Numbered from the stretch's first letter, positions 32,533 to 42,493 are shown. The stretch: DNA of 64,000 nt from an uncultured Phascolarctobacterium sp. (GCA_900757795.1 CAAEPE010000020.1:30275-94274); one strand, 5' to 3'. Notes: generated by a model not told the origin, from the sequence alone. Numbers and translations: made by a program.

Positions 32533-33822
32533 TTACAGCAGCTCCTTCAAAACGATGGTCTGCTCACGGTTAGGACCAACAGAAACAATACCCAATTCCA
32601 CACCGGAAACCTCAGCAATGCGGGTTAAATATTTTTTAGCGTTTTCCGGCAGCTTATCGTATTCCCGAATGCCGCTGATATCGGTCATCCAGCCGTCAAA
32701 CTCTTCAAAAATAGGCTCAACCTTGGCCAGCACATTCAAGCTTGCAGGAATACGTTTCAGCACTTCGCCGCCGATTTTATAACCAACGCACATTTTAATT
32801 TTCGGCATATGGTCTAAAATATCCAAACGGGTAATTGCCAAATAATCAAGGCTGTTCAAACGAGCGCTGTAACGCAGCATGAACGCATCCAACCAACCGC
32901 AGCGGCGGGGACGTCCGGTTACGGTGCCATATTCATGTCCGGTTTCGCGAATTTGATTGCCAGGGCCGTCGCTATCAAGCAGTTCTGTAATGAAGGGACC
33001 TTCGCCTACGCGAGTAGTATATGCTTTAACTACACCCACAACGTGATCAATAAAACGGGGGCCAATGCCGCTGCCTGTGCAGGCGTTGCCGGCAGTAGGA
33101 TTGGAGCTGGTAACATACGGATAAGTACCATGGTCAATATCAAGGAAGGTTGCTTGAGCGCCCTCAAACAAAACATTTTTCTCTGCAGCAAAAACCTCAT
33201 CCAAAACTACCCCAGTATCTGCAACATAAGGACGCAGCTGTTCTGCATAATCCAAATATTCTTTTAAAACAGTTTCGTAATCAAAAGGCTCTGCACCGTA
33301 AATTTTAGTAATGATAGCGTTTTTAGCTTCCATATTTACTTTGAGCTTTTCGGCGAAGGTTTCAGGCTCCATCAAATCGCAGACACGAATGCCAACGCGG
33401 GCTACCTTATCCATATAGCAGGGGCCGATACCGCCTTTAGTAGTACCGATTTTATGGCTACCCAAAGCTTCCTCCTGCAGTTCATCCAAACGCTGATGAT
33501 ACGGCAGAACAACATGAGCGCGGTCGGAAATAACCAAATTGCTGCAATCAATGCCTTTTTCTTTCATACCGGCAATTTCAGCCAGCACAACGCCGGGGTT
33601 GATAACTACGCCGTTACCCAAAACGTTGATTTTATCTTTAAACAAAACGCCGGAGGGCAGCAGACGCAGCTTGTAGCTGATGTCATTAACTACAACAGTA
33701 TGACCGGCATTGGAGCCGCCGCTGTAACGAACAACAGCGTCAGCCTTTTGCGCCAAATAGTCTACAATCTTACCCTTACCTTCATCGCCCCATTGAGCGC
33801 CTAAAACTATAACAGATGACAT
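32533..33822 (-). CDS. purA: Adenylosuccinate synthetase
   Basis: 429 residues. Motifs: GAQWGDEGKGKIVDYLAQKA at the N-terminus (P-loop-like, Asp13 and Lys16 catalytic), GGSNAGHTVV with catalytic His, TTKGGIGPCYMDK, SNPTAGNACTGSGIGP, and GRPRRCGWLDA. It converts IMP and aspartate to adenylosuccinate with GTP in AMP synthesis. It is downstream of purB on the same strand, 27 bp apart, so both AMP-branch enzymes are together. RBS GGAGTG. Confidence 0.97.
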   Translation of the reverse strand: MSSVIVLGAQWGDEGKGKIVDYLAQKADAVVRYSGGSNAGHTVVVNDISYKLRLLPSGVLFKDKINVLGNGVVINPGVVLAEIAGMKEKGIDCSNLVISDRAHVVLPYHQRLDELQEEALGSHKIGTTKGGIGPCYMDKVARVGIRVCDLMEPETFAEKLKVNMEAKNAIITKIYGAEPFDYETVLKEYLDYAEQLRPYVADTGVVLDEVFAAEKNVLFEGAQATFLDIDHGTYPYVTSSNPTAGNACTGSGIGPRFIDHVVGVVKAYTTRVGEGPFITELLDSDGPGNQIRETGHEYGTVTGRPRRCGWLDAFMLRYSARLNSLDYLAITRLDILDHMPKIKMCVGYKIGGEVLKRIPASLNVLAKVEPIFEEFDGWMTDISGIREYDKLPENAKKYLTRIAEVSGVELGIVSVGPNREQTIVLKELL

Positions 33823-33848
33823 GAACGGTCACTCCTTATTACTATCAA

Positions 33849-35141
33849 TTACAAACCAAAACGAGAGAAAATCAAATCAACATTGCGCAGCATGGGTTTA
33901 GGATCGAAGCAATGCTCAATTTCTTCATCGGTAAGATATTTTTTAATATCCGGATCAGCTTCAACATTAGTCTTAAAGTCTGCGCCTTGCAGCCAGCGAG
34001 CCATAGCATTGCGCTGTACCCATTTGTAAGCGTCCTCACGCAGCACGCCTTTGGTTACCAAAGCAATCAGCAGGTTTTGGCTGAAAATCAAGCCGCCGGT
34101 TTTATTCAGATTAGCCATCATAGCGTCAGGATATACCAGCAGTTTATCAATAATATTGGTAAATTTACGCAGCATGTGGTCTAAAGCGATGGTAGCGTCC
34201 GGCAGAATTACGCGCTCTACGGAAGAGTGGGAAATATCGCGTTCATGCCACAGAGCAACGTCCTCCAAAGCTGCCACAGCATAGCCGCGCAGCAAACGAG
34301 CCATACCGCTGACTTTTTCGCAGGTGATAGGATTGCGTTTGTGAGGCATAGCGGAAGAACCCTTTTGTCCGGGAGCAAAATATTCTTCAGCTTCGCGGAT
34401 ATCGGTGCGCTGCAGGTTGCGGATTTCCGTAGCCATTTTATCTAAGGAAGAACCGATAACAGCCAAGGTGGTCAGGAAATGAGCATGACGGTCACGCTGA
34501 ATTACCTGAGTTGCCAAACGTACCGGTTTCAAATCCAATTTTTTGCATACATATTCTTCTACGAACGGATCAATATTGGAATAAGTGCCGACAGCGCCGG
34601 AAAGCTTGCCGACAGCCATCAATTCGCGGGCTTGCTTCAGACGAGCCATATCGCGTTCAATTTCGTCGGACCACAGCAAGAATTTCATGCCGAAGGTCAT
34701 CGGTTCTGCATGAATGCCATGAGTACGACCGATCATAACGGTGTTTTTAAATTCGGCAGCACGGCGGCGCAGAACGGTATGGAAATTTTCCAGATGACGC
34801 ATAATTAAATCAGCAGATTGTACGGTCATATAGCACAAAGCAGTATCTTTAACGTCACTGGAAGTAAGTCCTTTATGAATATATTTAGATGCATCGCCTA
34901 CATATTCGGCAACATTGGTCAGAAAAGCAATAATATCATGGTTGGTTACTGCTTCAATTTCTTTTATACGCTCCAAACGGAAATCAGCTTTGGTTTGAAT
35001 ATCCTTTAAAGCATCGTCAGGAACAATGCCCAGCTTGTTCATAGCCTCGCAAGCCAAGATCTCAACCTTTAACATAGTGCGGAATTCATTTTCGAGGGTC
35101 CAGATGTTACCCATTTCCGGATGAGTATAGCGTTCAATCAT
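33849..35141 (-). CDS. purB: Adenylosuccinate lyase
   Basis: 430 residues from the ATG at 35141 (GGGAGG upstream). Aspartase/fumarase superfamily: SDVKDTALCYMTVQSADLIM, catalytic His in IGRTHGIHAEPMTFGMKF, and the signature loop GSSAMPHKRNPITCEKVSGM. It cleaves adenylosuccinate to AMP and also SAICAR to AICAR. Forms an operon with purA downstream. The intergenic terminator upstream (35176-35210) isolates it from the dnaB operon. Confidence 0.96.
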   Translation of the reverse strand: MIERYTHPEMGNIWTLENEFRTMLKVEILACEAMNKLGIVPDDALKDIQTKADFRLERIKEIEAVTNHDIIAFLTNVAEYVGDASKYIHKGLTSSDVKDTALCYMTVQSADLIMRHLENFHTVLRRRAAEFKNTVMIGRTHGIHAEPMTFGMKFLLWSDEIERDMARLKQARELMAVGKLSGAVGTYSNIDPFVEEYVCKKLDLKPVRLATQVIQRDRHAHFLTTLAVIGSSLDKMATEIRNLQRTDIREAEEYFAPGQKGSSAMPHKRNPITCEKVSGMARLLRGYAVAALEDVALWHERDISHSSVERVILPDATIALDHMLRKFTNIIDKLLVYPDAMMANLNKTGGLIFSQNLLIALVTKGVLREDAYKWVQRNAMARWLQGADFKTNVEADPDIKKYLTDEEIEHCFDPKPMLRNVDLIFSRFGL

Positions 35142-35175
35142 TTTCCGTATGCCTCCCAAGCATTTTTATTCATGA

Positions 35176-35210
35176 AAAAACATCTGAAAGCCAATACTTT
35201 ACTTTCAGAT
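35176..35210 (-). terminator. Intrinsic terminator between dnaB operon and purB
   Basis: ATCTGAAAG pairs with CTTTCAGAT around an 11-nt loop; read leftward it is followed by GTTTTTT. Confidence 0.8.
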
Positions 35211-35411
35211 TCTTCATTGCAATTTAATACATAATAATAATATCATTTTCCGCTGATAAACGCAAGCTTTCTGAACGTTTTTAGCCAATCAAGAAAAAAT
35301 ATTCGGAAGCGCAGAAAAATTTCGCCAACAAAAAAACTGCCGTTAATACAGCCACCTTTAATCGTTAGATTTATAAGTTGCTGCATCATCAGCAGTTCTT
35401 TTAATCTTTTA

Positions 35412-36764
35412 TCAGCCCTCACGCTTAGTGAAGCCGACAAATTTTGTAAATTGCTTGTGGAAGAACAAATTAACAGTGTCCACGGGGCCGTTACGGTGCT
35501 TGGCGATAATCAGCTCCGTATGCTTATTTTCTGTTTCAGGATTGTAATAATCCTCACGATACAGAAAGGCGACAATATCTGCGTCCTGCTCTAAAGAGCC
35601 GGATTCACGCAAGTCGCTGAGCATAGGACGCTTCACCTGACGCGCCTCGACACCGCGGCTTAGCTGTGACAAAGCTAAAACCGGCACATCTAATTCACGG
35701 GCCAACGCTTTCAGCGAGCGGGAAATTTCTGAAACCTCCTGCTGGCGGTCGCCGCTGCTGTTGCGTTTGCCGCTTCCCTGCATCAGCTGTAAATAATCGA
35801 CTACAATTAAATCCAGGCCATGCTCTGCTTTAAGGCGGCGGGCACGGCTGCGCATATCCATAACTGTAATGCCCGCAGTATCATCTATAAAAATATTCGC
35901 CTTGCTCATAGTATCGCAGGCAGCCCACAAGGCGTCCCAATCCTTGTCATTCATTTCACCTATACGCAGACGCTGACTGTCAATATTAGCTTCTGCACAC
36001 AGCATACGGTTGACAAGCTGTTCCTTGCTCATCTCCAAGCTGAAAAAAGCTACACTGCGAGGCTGTCCTCCTACTTTTTTATGGGCGCGCAGAGCAACAT
36101 TCTGCACAATATTCAGCGCCAAAGCAGTTTTTCCCATGGACGGACGCGCTGCCAAAATAATAAAATCGGAGGGATGCAAACCGCTGGTCAGCTTATCCAA
36201 ATCATTAAAGCCTGACGGCAGACCCGTAAGACCGCCTTTATTTTCCAGCAGCTTTTCAATATTTTGTACACTTTCCATAAGCACTGCGCTGATAGGAGTA
36301 AAATCTGCTTTTTTCTTGCGGTTGGAAATTTCCAAAATACGGCTTTCCGCTGTATCTAACAAAACTCCTACTTCGTCATTAGCTTCGTAGCCCATAGCAG
36401 CAATTTCCGTAGAAACGCGCACCAACTGGCGTAAAATACTTTTTTCCGCTACAATATCGGCGTGAAATTTTACGTTGGCAGCCGTCAGCACCACATTGGC
36501 TAAGCTGGTAATATAAGCAATACCGCCAATATCCTCCAGCTTATTTTCACGGCGCAGAATATCCGTAACCGTAACCATATCCACAGCTTCATTTTTATTG
36601 TACAGCTCCAGCATCGCGTTAAAAATTACTCGGTGAGCTTCACGATAAAAGTCGTCGCTGCTTAAAATTTCCGTGGCCTTGGCAATGGCTTCCTTATCAA
36701 TGAGCATAGCGCCCAGCACTGATTGCTCGGCTTCTATATTTTGAGGTGGTACTCTTTCTTCCAT
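35412..36764 (-). CDS. dnaB: Replicative DNA helicase
   Basis: 450 residues from the ATG at 36764, giving the canonical start MEERVPPQNIEAEQSVLGAM; a TTG at 36782 would overlap rplI. N-terminal DnaG-binding domain, then RecA-like domain with Walker A AARPSMGKTALALNI, Walker B LIVVDYLQLMQG, and Arg finger region SDLRESGSLEQDADIVAFLY. Hexameric helicase of the replication fork. The rplI-dnaB order is common in Firmicutes. Confidence 0.97.
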   Translation of the reverse strand: MEERVPPQNIEAEQSVLGAMLIDKEAIAKATEILSSDDFYREAHRVIFNAMLELYNKNEAVDMVTVTDILRRENKLEDIGGIAYITSLANVVLTAANVKFHADIVAEKSILRQLVRVSTEIAAMGYEANDEVGVLLDTAESRILEISNRKKKADFTPISAVLMESVQNIEKLLENKGGLTGLPSGFNDLDKLTSGLHPSDFIILAARPSMGKTALALNIVQNVALRAHKKVGGQPRSVAFFSLEMSKEQLVNRMLCAEANIDSQRLRIGEMNDKDWDALWAACDTMSKANIFIDDTAGITVMDMRSRARRLKAEHGLDLIVVDYLQLMQGSGKRNSSGDRQQEVSEISRSLKALARELDVPVLALSQLSRGVEARQVKRPMLSDLRESGSLEQDADIVAFLYREDYYNPETENKHTELIIAKHRNGPVDTVNLFFHKQFTKFVGFTKREG

Positions 36765-36768
36765 AATA

Positions 36769-37215
36769 TTATTCTGCTTCAACCATTACTTTGAAGGAAG
36801 CAGTTACGTCAGTATGCAGCTTAGCTACAGCAGTATATTCGCCCAAGCCCTTCACTGCATTTTTCAGCTCGATTTTACGGCGGTCAATGTTCAGACCGGT
36901 TTGCTTAATCAAAGCTTCGGCAACGTCCTTACTGGTAACGGAGCCAAACATTTTGCCGTTATCGCCCAGGCGAACTTTCATGTGTACAACAATTTTTTCT
37001 ACCTGCGCGCCTAAAACAACAGCCTCATCCTTAGCCTGCGCAGCGCGGTGAGCGGCAGTTGCTTTATCAGCCTTGGCCTGATTTAAGTTGGCAGTATTGG
37101 CTTCTTTAGCCAATTTGCGCGGCAGCAGATAATTGCGGCCATAGCCTTCGGCAGTCTCTACAACATCGCCTTTTTTACCTAAGCTTTTAACGTCTTGCAA
37201 CAGAATTACTTTCAT
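36769..37215 (-). CDS. rplI: 50S ribosomal protein L9
   Basis: 148 residues. The N-terminal RNA-binding domain MKVILLQDVKSLGKKGDVVE and GYGRNYLLPRKLA is diagnostic, followed by the long connecting helix (LNQAKADKATAAHRAAQAKD) and C-terminal domain (LFGSVTS-type motif GKMFGSVTSKDVAEAL). It binds 23S rRNA and guards translational fidelity. The start overlaps the end of gdpP by 29 bp and the stop lies four bases before dnaB. Confidence 0.97.
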   Translation of the reverse strand: MKVILLQDVKSLGKKGDVVETAEGYGRNYLLPRKLAKEANTANLNQAKADKATAAHRAAQAKDEAVVLGAQVEKIVVHMKVRLGDNGKMFGSVTSKDVAEALIKQTGLNIDRRKIELKNAVKGLGEYTAVAKLHTDVTASFKVMVEAE

Positions 37216-39265
37216 TATTATCTCTCTCCTCTAATTGTTTTTTTGCTAATGCAATAATTTGCGGTTCTACATCCTTGGCGCGTTTATCGGCTATCTGTAC
37301 GCCAGCCACCGTTTGATGGCCGCCGCCGCCTAATTCTTCCATAATAAGCTGCACGTTGACGCTGCCGTCGCTGCGGGCGCTGATGCCAAGATAACCGTCT
37401 TTATATTCAACTATTGCCACACTGACAGCGATACCGTCCACAGTAATCAAGGTATCGGCAGTTTGTGCGGCAAGCACGGAAGACTTTGTATCGCGTACTG
37501 CGTTCCGCATTACAGAAATAGCCAAGCCGGGAATCGGCGTTTTGGCTTCGGCAATAAGTTTTGCCCGCATCTGTACGGTACTGATATTATCTTTAAAAAG
37601 CTGACGCACTAAATTGGGATCGGCGCCGCTGCGGCGCAGCAAGGCCGCTGCTTCAAAGGTGCGCTCGCCTGTCTGCACGGCAAAGTTTTTGGTGTCCAGC
37701 GCAATACCGGCATAAAGAACGGTTGCTTCCGCCGGCGTAATTTCCAAGCCGTCGTCAAAATAGCAGATCAGCTCCGTCACCAGCTCGCTGGTAGAAGAAC
37801 TGGACGGTTCCAAATAAAGCAGCACCGTATCGCCGATAATATCCTCCGCCCGGCGGTGATGGTCAATGACAATGCGATTGCGCACCGCCGTCAACAGCTG
37901 TTGGGAAGCCGACAGCACAGCGCGGTGATGATCTACAATCACCAGCAGGCTCTTAGGCGTTACCAAACGCAGTGCTTCCTCTTCATGCAGCACAATATCA
38001 AAATACTTGGTTTCGTTATCCGAAAGAATAACATTTTCGTGCTCCAAAACCTCGGCAATGCGGTCGTAATATTCGTTATGCTCGCTGGCTATAATATAAG
38101 TTTCTTTATTCAAGGACAAGCCAAGTTTTGCCATACCTACGGTTGCACCAATAGCGTCATAATCCTCATTATGGTGGCCCATAACAAAAATTTTGTCCGC
38201 CTGCTGCATCTGCTCGTGAATAGTCTGTGCTACAATGCGGGCGCGCACGCGGGTACTTTTAGCCGCAACAGTGGAAGTGCCGCCAAAAAATTGCGTGTTT
38301 TTATCCTTTAATACAACGGCCTGATCGCCGCCGCGTCCTAAAGCCAAATACAAGCTCTTATTGGCATTCTGCACCAATTCCTCCAGCGTTACCCCGTCGC
38401 AGGCCACGCCAATACTAAAGGTTGGCGCAAATTTATTACCGGCGCGAATCTCACGGATACGATCCAAAACAGTGAATTTATCCTCCATCATATCCAGCAC
38501 GGCCGATTGGGTAAAGCCTAAAAGGCTTATTTCTTTATTCATGCGGCAGATAAAACCGTGCTGCGAAGCCGCCCATTTCGTCAGCAGCTCGTTGATTTCG
38601 CCATTTAAGTTGGCAATATTAGTTTCGCTTAATCCGCGAGTAACTTCTTCGTAGTTATCAAAGCGAGCATAAGCCAAACAGATTTTATCGTTACTATATT
38701 TTTGCCGCAGCAGCTCGAAATCTGTAATATCTGTTAAGTAAATCATCAAGCCGCTGTTGGTACTCAAGTCATCCTTTTTATTAGCATGCTCTTGGGTCTG
38801 CACGCTGGCATATTTCATGCGATAATAGCGGCCTTCCAGCTGAATTATCTGCTCACCGTCGCGCACGCTGAGCATTTCAAAAGCGTTAGACTGCAGCGGT
38901 AAAACTTCCTCCGGCAGCTTGCCTTCCAAATTTTTCTTGCCAACCCACTGCGCAAACAAATCATTTTTCCATTGCAGCTTGCCATCCTTAGAAAAAACAG
39001 CCATACCAATATCCATTTTGCGCACGGCAAAATAATTAGTGCGCTCAATATTGCGGATAATATTATCCAAATAGCTGCTGAAAAAAATTTCTTTATTGAT
39101 AATATTGCGGCGGCCAAAATAATAAGTCACTGCTACTACCAGCAGCGCCGGTATAATCAGCTTAGGCTGCAAATAACCAACTAAAAGCGCCAATATTACT
39201 ATCAGCAGAAAATAAACATTAGTATCAACCTTAGAATTCATATTGTGGTTAAATCTGTTAAACAT
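37187..39265 (-). CDS. gdpP: Cyclic-di-AMP phosphodiesterase GdpP (DHH/DHHA1)
   Basis: 692 residues. Two N-terminal membrane helices (VYFLLIVILALLVGYL and LIIPALLVVAVTYYFG), a PAS-like sensor domain (about 75-170), a degenerate GGDEF domain (about 190-330, with no GGDEF motif), then DHH domain with GHHNEDYDAIGA and VDHHRA, and DHHA1 with GGGGHQTVAGVQ. It breaks down c-di-AMP and controls osmotic and cell-wall physiology. Organised as DUF2232-gdpP-rplI-dnaB, the usual Firmicutes cluster. Confidence 0.95.
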   Translation of the reverse strand: MFNRFNHNMNSKVDTNVYFLLIVILALLVGYLQPKLIIPALLVVAVTYYFGRRNIINKEIFFSSYLDNIIRNIERTNYFAVRKMDIGMAVFSKDGKLQWKNDLFAQWVGKKNLEGKLPEEVLPLQSNAFEMLSVRDGEQIIQLEGRYYRMKYASVQTQEHANKKDDLSTNSGLMIYLTDITDFELLRQKYSNDKICLAYARFDNYEEVTRGLSETNIANLNGEINELLTKWAASQHGFICRMNKEISLLGFTQSAVLDMMEDKFTVLDRIREIRAGNKFAPTFSIGVACDGVTLEELVQNANKSLYLALGRGGDQAVVLKDKNTQFFGGTSTVAAKSTRVRARIVAQTIHEQMQQADKIFVMGHHNEDYDAIGATVGMAKLGLSLNKETYIIASEHNEYYDRIAEVLEHENVILSDNETKYFDIVLHEEEALRLVTPKSLLVIVDHHRAVLSASQQLLTAVRNRIVIDHHRRAEDIIGDTVLLYLEPSSSSTSELVTELICYFDDGLEITPAEATVLYAGIALDTKNFAVQTGERTFEAAALLRRSGADPNLVRQLFKDNISTVQMRAKLIAEAKTPIPGLAISVMRNAVRDTKSSVLAAQTADTLITVDGIAVSVAIVEYKDGYLGISARSDGSVNVQLIMEELGGGGHQTVAGVQIADKRAKDVEPQIIALAKKQLEERDNNESNSVARR

Positions 39266-39297
39266 ACAGCTTCACCTCGAATTGCTGATTTAAAAAA

Positions 39298-40248
39298 TCA
39301 ACTATTTCTGATTTTGCGGAAGTCAAACACCAAATCAAAAGCGCCCACATAAACCATAATCTGCGAAAAAATAGGAATGGTAAACAGCACCAGCGTGCCG
39401 ATATTTGCCCACCAGCGCGGCTTTTTCTTGACATCAACAAACCAATATAACAGCACAATGCCTTGGAACACCAACGCAAAGCTGCACACGGTCTGCACAT
39501 TTACCGAAACATTGTACATCCAACTGCTTTGGTTAGTTTGATAAAAATAAGTTACCGCCAACAAGGAAATACAGTAAGGCCACAAAATCCATTTTGGAAC
39601 TTTCAGCAAAATAAAATCCGGAAAATCCTCGAAGCTTTCTCCCAGCTTTACAAGAATTTTTTTCGCAGCGATATAATTGACAAAAGCCATCACAGGTGCA
39701 CACAAGAAAAATGCTCCCGGCATAATAATGCGCATCATGCGAAACATTTCCTTGTAGGAATCAATAGAAGTTTTAATATCCGCTTCACTCATACCGTGCT
39801 CGCGATAATATTCTGCCAACTGTACCAAGCTTTCATCAAAAGAAGTAAACATCATGTTGATAGGGTCAATTCCCAAAACCAAAAAGCTCAACACAATATT
39901 TAAAACTAAAGCGATAATGCCGCCAACACTACCATATAGCATCAGCTTCATAGGCGATAAATGACGGCGCATACATTCACCTAAAATCAATCCTAGCAAG
40001 CCAAAAATTGCTGCCAAAAAGAAAGCGTTGATGGGACTCATAATCATAGCAATGATAATCGTCGCCACCAAAAGAGTCATAATACTCCATTTTAGTCCAT
40101 GACGGCAGCCACAGATAACAATAGGCAGCGGCCATAAAAAATTTACAAAAACGCCCAGCACAGGCACATACATTATTATCAAAGCCATGACTATAGCAAT
40201 TGCCGCCATAATACCCGCTTCAACCATCGCAGATGTTTTATGAATCAC
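39298..40248 (-). CDS. DUF2232 membrane protein (YybS-like)
   Basis: 316 residues with about eight hydrophobic segments (EAGIMAAIAIVMALIIMYVP at the start; MRIIMPGAFFLCAPVMAFVN in the middle). The DUF2232/YybS family lies next to gdpP and rplI in many Firmicutes, as here, but has no firm function; it resembles ECF S-component-like folds. First gene of the DUF2232-gdpP-rplI-dnaB operon. Confidence 0.88.
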   Translation of the reverse strand: MIHKTSAMVEAGIMAAIAIVMALIIMYVPVLGVFVNFLWPLPIVICGCRHGLKWSIMTLLVATIIIAMIMSPINAFFLAAIFGLLGLILGECMRRHLSPMKLMLYGSVGGIIALVLNIVLSFLVLGIDPINMMFTSFDESLVQLAEYYREHGMSEADIKTSIDSYKEMFRMMRIIMPGAFFLCAPVMAFVNYIAAKKILVKLGESFEDFPDFILLKVPKWILWPYCISLLAVTYFYQTNQSSWMYNVSVNVQTVCSFALVFQGIVLLYWFVDVKKKPRWWANIGTLVLFTIPIFSQIMVYVGAFDLVFDFRKIRNS

Positions 40249-40379
40249 AGAGCAGCCTCCTCCAAATGATATAGTTTTTCAATATATTATTGTACTACAT
40301 AACTTGAGGAAAAGCAAAGGCTGCGCTGTGAAATAGTAGCGACAATTTGATAACGTATAATAAGCTGCACAAAATCAAT

Positions 40380-40541
40380 TCATAAATCAATATATTTATT
40401 GACATGACCAAGATGCATAATCTTTGCATCCATTTTATTGGAAACTATATCACAAACAGCAACAATATCTAGTTTATTATTTTTAGCAGCTTCAATATGA
40501 TAAACGGCAATTCTTCCGCAGCCTATTAATGTAAATTTCAT
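40380..40541 (-). pseudogene. Truncated Gfo/Idh/MocA oxidoreductase (53 codons)
   Basis: A leftward frame with a good RBS (TTAGGAGC) and ATG at 40541 encodes MKFTLIGCGRIAVYHIEAAK followed by NNKLDIVAVCDIVSNKM, the N-terminal Rossmann strand, glycine loop and second strand of Gfo/Idh/MocA dehydrogenases. It stops at TGA after 53 codons, where the family runs 320-390 residues. The rest of the gene is missing, so it is a remnant left by deletion. The stretch 40249-40700 otherwise holds nothing I can support apart from the promoter at 40714. Confidence 0.75.
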
Positions 40542-40713
40542 TTACTGCTTTGCTCCTAATTTTACATTTTTTGATAATTCAATTCTATATATTATACATT
40601 CTCGTTTTTTGTCTAGAAAGCTATTACGTATAAGCTAGATCAATTTATTATAAAAATCAAAAATTTTTGTAATATTTTTAACCTGTTACACAAGTCTAAT
40701 ATCGGTGCTTTTA

Positions 40714-40742
40714 TTGACATATTTTGCAAAGCATTTTATACT
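40714..40742 (+). promoter_or_regulatory. Promoter of the Crp/Fnr regulator gene
   Basis: TTGACA (40714-40719), 17-bp spacer, TATACT (40737-40742), 26 bp upstream of the chosen GTG start. Near consensus. Confidence 0.75.
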
Positions 40743-40767
40743 AGAAGCAATCGCGGAGGTGAAGCTC

Positions 40768-41436
40768 GTGAAATTTTCCTCGTATTTTCCCATTTGGAAT
40801 AAATTAACTTCTGCGCAACAGCTTTTAGAAAAAAACGCTGTGTTTCGCAAAATAGAAAAAGGCACCGTTGTTCACAACGGCAGCATTCACTGCACAGGCC
40901 TTTTATTGGTCGGCAGCGGTCAGCTGCGCGCTTATATACTTTCCGAGGACGGACGCGAAATTACTCTGTACCGTTTATTTGAGCGTGATATGTGTTTATT
41001 TTCTGCAGCCTGCATGATGAACAGCATTCAATTTGAAATTACTATTGAAGCGGAAAAGGACACGGAGCTTTGGATAATTCCCGCAGATATTTACAAAAAG
41101 CTCATGGCTGAATCTGCGGCAGTTGCCAATTACACCAACGAAATTATGGCTTCCCGTTTTTCCGACGTTATGTGGCTTATGGAGCAAGTGCTTTGGAAAA
41201 GCTTTGACAAACGCTTAGCAGAATTTTTGCTGACAGAAGCAGAGCTTGAAGCTACAACAACTTTAAAAATTACTCACGAAACTATCGGTAGGCATTTAGG
41301 CAATCCTCGCGAGGTTGTCACGCGCATGCTGCGGTATTTTCAAAACGAAGGCTTAGTAAAGCTTAGCAGGGGAACCATTGAAATTAAAGACAAAAAAAAG
41401 TTACAAGCTATGATAATAATGAAGAAGAGGCTGTGA
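40768..41436 (+). CDS. Crp/Fnr-family transcriptional regulator
   Basis: 222 residues from the GTG at 40768, which has GGAGGT nine bases upstream; upstream in-frame codons run into the promoter. Cyclic-nucleotide-binding-type beta-roll (about 25-115, GSGQLRAYILSEDGREITLY), dimerisation helix and C-terminal winged helix (ITHETIGRHLGNPREVVTRM). No N-terminal cysteine cluster for an Fe-S centre, so not a classical FNR. It resembles the one-component regulators of Firmicutes that sense small effectors. Likely regulator of the DUF3089 gene 38 bp downstream. Confidence 0.9.
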   Translation: MKFSSYFPIWNKLTSAQQLLEKNAVFRKIEKGTVVHNGSIHCTGLLLVGSGQLRAYILSEDGREITLYRLFERDMCLFSAACMMNSIQFEITIEAEKDTELWIIPADIYKKLMAESAAVANYTNEIMASRFSDVMWLMEQVLWKSFDKRLAEFLLTEAELEATTTLKITHETIGRHLGNPREVVTRMLRYFQNEGLVKLSRGTIEIKDKKKLQAMIIMKKRL

Positions 41437-41474
41437 AAGAGAAAATTTTTCATTTATAATACGGAGTGATTTTT

Positions 41475-42482
41475 ATGTATCTGCATGAAAAAAAGTTTTT
41501 ACTTTTGTTGGGTTTTTGCATTTTTCTCTGTCAAACTGTCTGCGGCTCTCCTAACTACGCCAATGAACAAAACTGGGCATATTGGCGTCAAGGTGAAAAT
41601 AAACAAGCTGACGTATTTCTTATCTGTCCTACCGTTGATTTAGGTTCAGCAGAACGTCTAAATATGAATTTAGAAGATACTAACACAAAAGTAAAATTTT
41701 TAGGCGCACTTAATATGGAAAAAGGTATTTATGATGAACATTGCCGTCTTTATGCGCCATTTTACCGTCAAGGTACGCTGTACGCTTATACATTGCCCGA
41801 AAAAGAACAAGGCGCTCCCTTTTCTTTAGCATACGAGGACGTCAAAGCAGCTTTTCAATACTATCTGCGCCATGAAAATTACAACCGTCCTTTTATTTTA
41901 GCTGGTTTTTCCCAAGGCGCCGATATGTGTATCCGCCTTTTAAAAGAGTTTGGCAATCGCTGGCAAGTGAAGGATAACTTAGTTGCCTGTTACGCTATTG
42001 GCTGGCGTTTAGAAAAACGTGACGTACAGCGCTTTCCGTATCTGCAGCCTGCGCAGCTGCGTACAGACGTCGGCGTTATCATTACCTTTAACACAGAAGC
42101 ACCACAAATAACATCTTCTTTGATGGTTCCGGCTAATACCCAAAATTATGCCATCAATCCGCTAAATTGGCGTAATACGGGCAAGCCTGCACCTAAAGAG
42201 CTGCATCTTGGCGCGTGCTTTACAGATTACAACGGCAATATATATAGAGAAATTCCTGCTTTTACAGGCGGGTATCTTGCTTTTGACCGCGGTGTGATGA
42301 AACTGCCAAATGTTAATCAAGAAGAATATCCTCCTGTTCTCGATATTTTTGAAGAAGGTATTTTCCATATTTATGATTATCAGTTTTTCTATCGCAACTT
42401 ACAGCAAAATGTCGGCGCTAGATTAAAAGCCTTTGCACTATATCAAAATATTTCTGCGCAGGCAGAAGCTGCACAAAACTAA
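41475..42482 (+). CDS. DUF3089 secreted alpha/beta-hydrolase
   Basis: 335 residues from the ATG at 41475 (CGGAG upstream). Signal peptide about 1-25 (FLLLLGFCIFLCQTVCGS). DUF3089 features: ADVFLICPTVDLG, HCRLYAPFYRQGTLYAY, and the nucleophile elbow FILAGFSQGADMCIRLLKEF with catalytic Ser; C-terminal His in HIYDYQFFYRN region. The family is predicted to be lipase or esterase-like, exported. Probably cotranscribed with the Crp/Fnr gene. Confidence 0.88.
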   Translation: MYLHEKKFLLLLGFCIFLCQTVCGSPNYANEQNWAYWRQGENKQADVFLICPTVDLGSAERLNMNLEDTNTKVKFLGALNMEKGIYDEHCRLYAPFYRQGTLYAYTLPEKEQGAPFSLAYEDVKAAFQYYLRHENYNRPFILAGFSQGADMCIRLLKEFGNRWQVKDNLVACYAIGWRLEKRDVQRFPYLQPAQLRTDVGVIITFNTEAPQITSSLMVPANTQNYAINPLNWRNTGKPAPKELHLGACFTDYNGNIYREIPAFTGGYLAFDRGVMKLPNVNQEEYPPVLDIFEEGIFHIYDYQFFYRNLQQNVGARLKAFALYQNISAQAEAAQN

Positions 42483-42493
42483 AGAAAAAATTA

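Noticed and set aside
36765..36782. TTG start of dnaB at 36782
   Set aside because: It would overlap rplI and has no fitting RBS; MEERVPPQNIEAEQ at 36764 is the usual DnaB start.
37187..37215. 29-bp overlap of gdpP and rplI as a sign of frameshift
   Set aside because: Both products are full length and the gene order is standard, so the overlap is ordinary.
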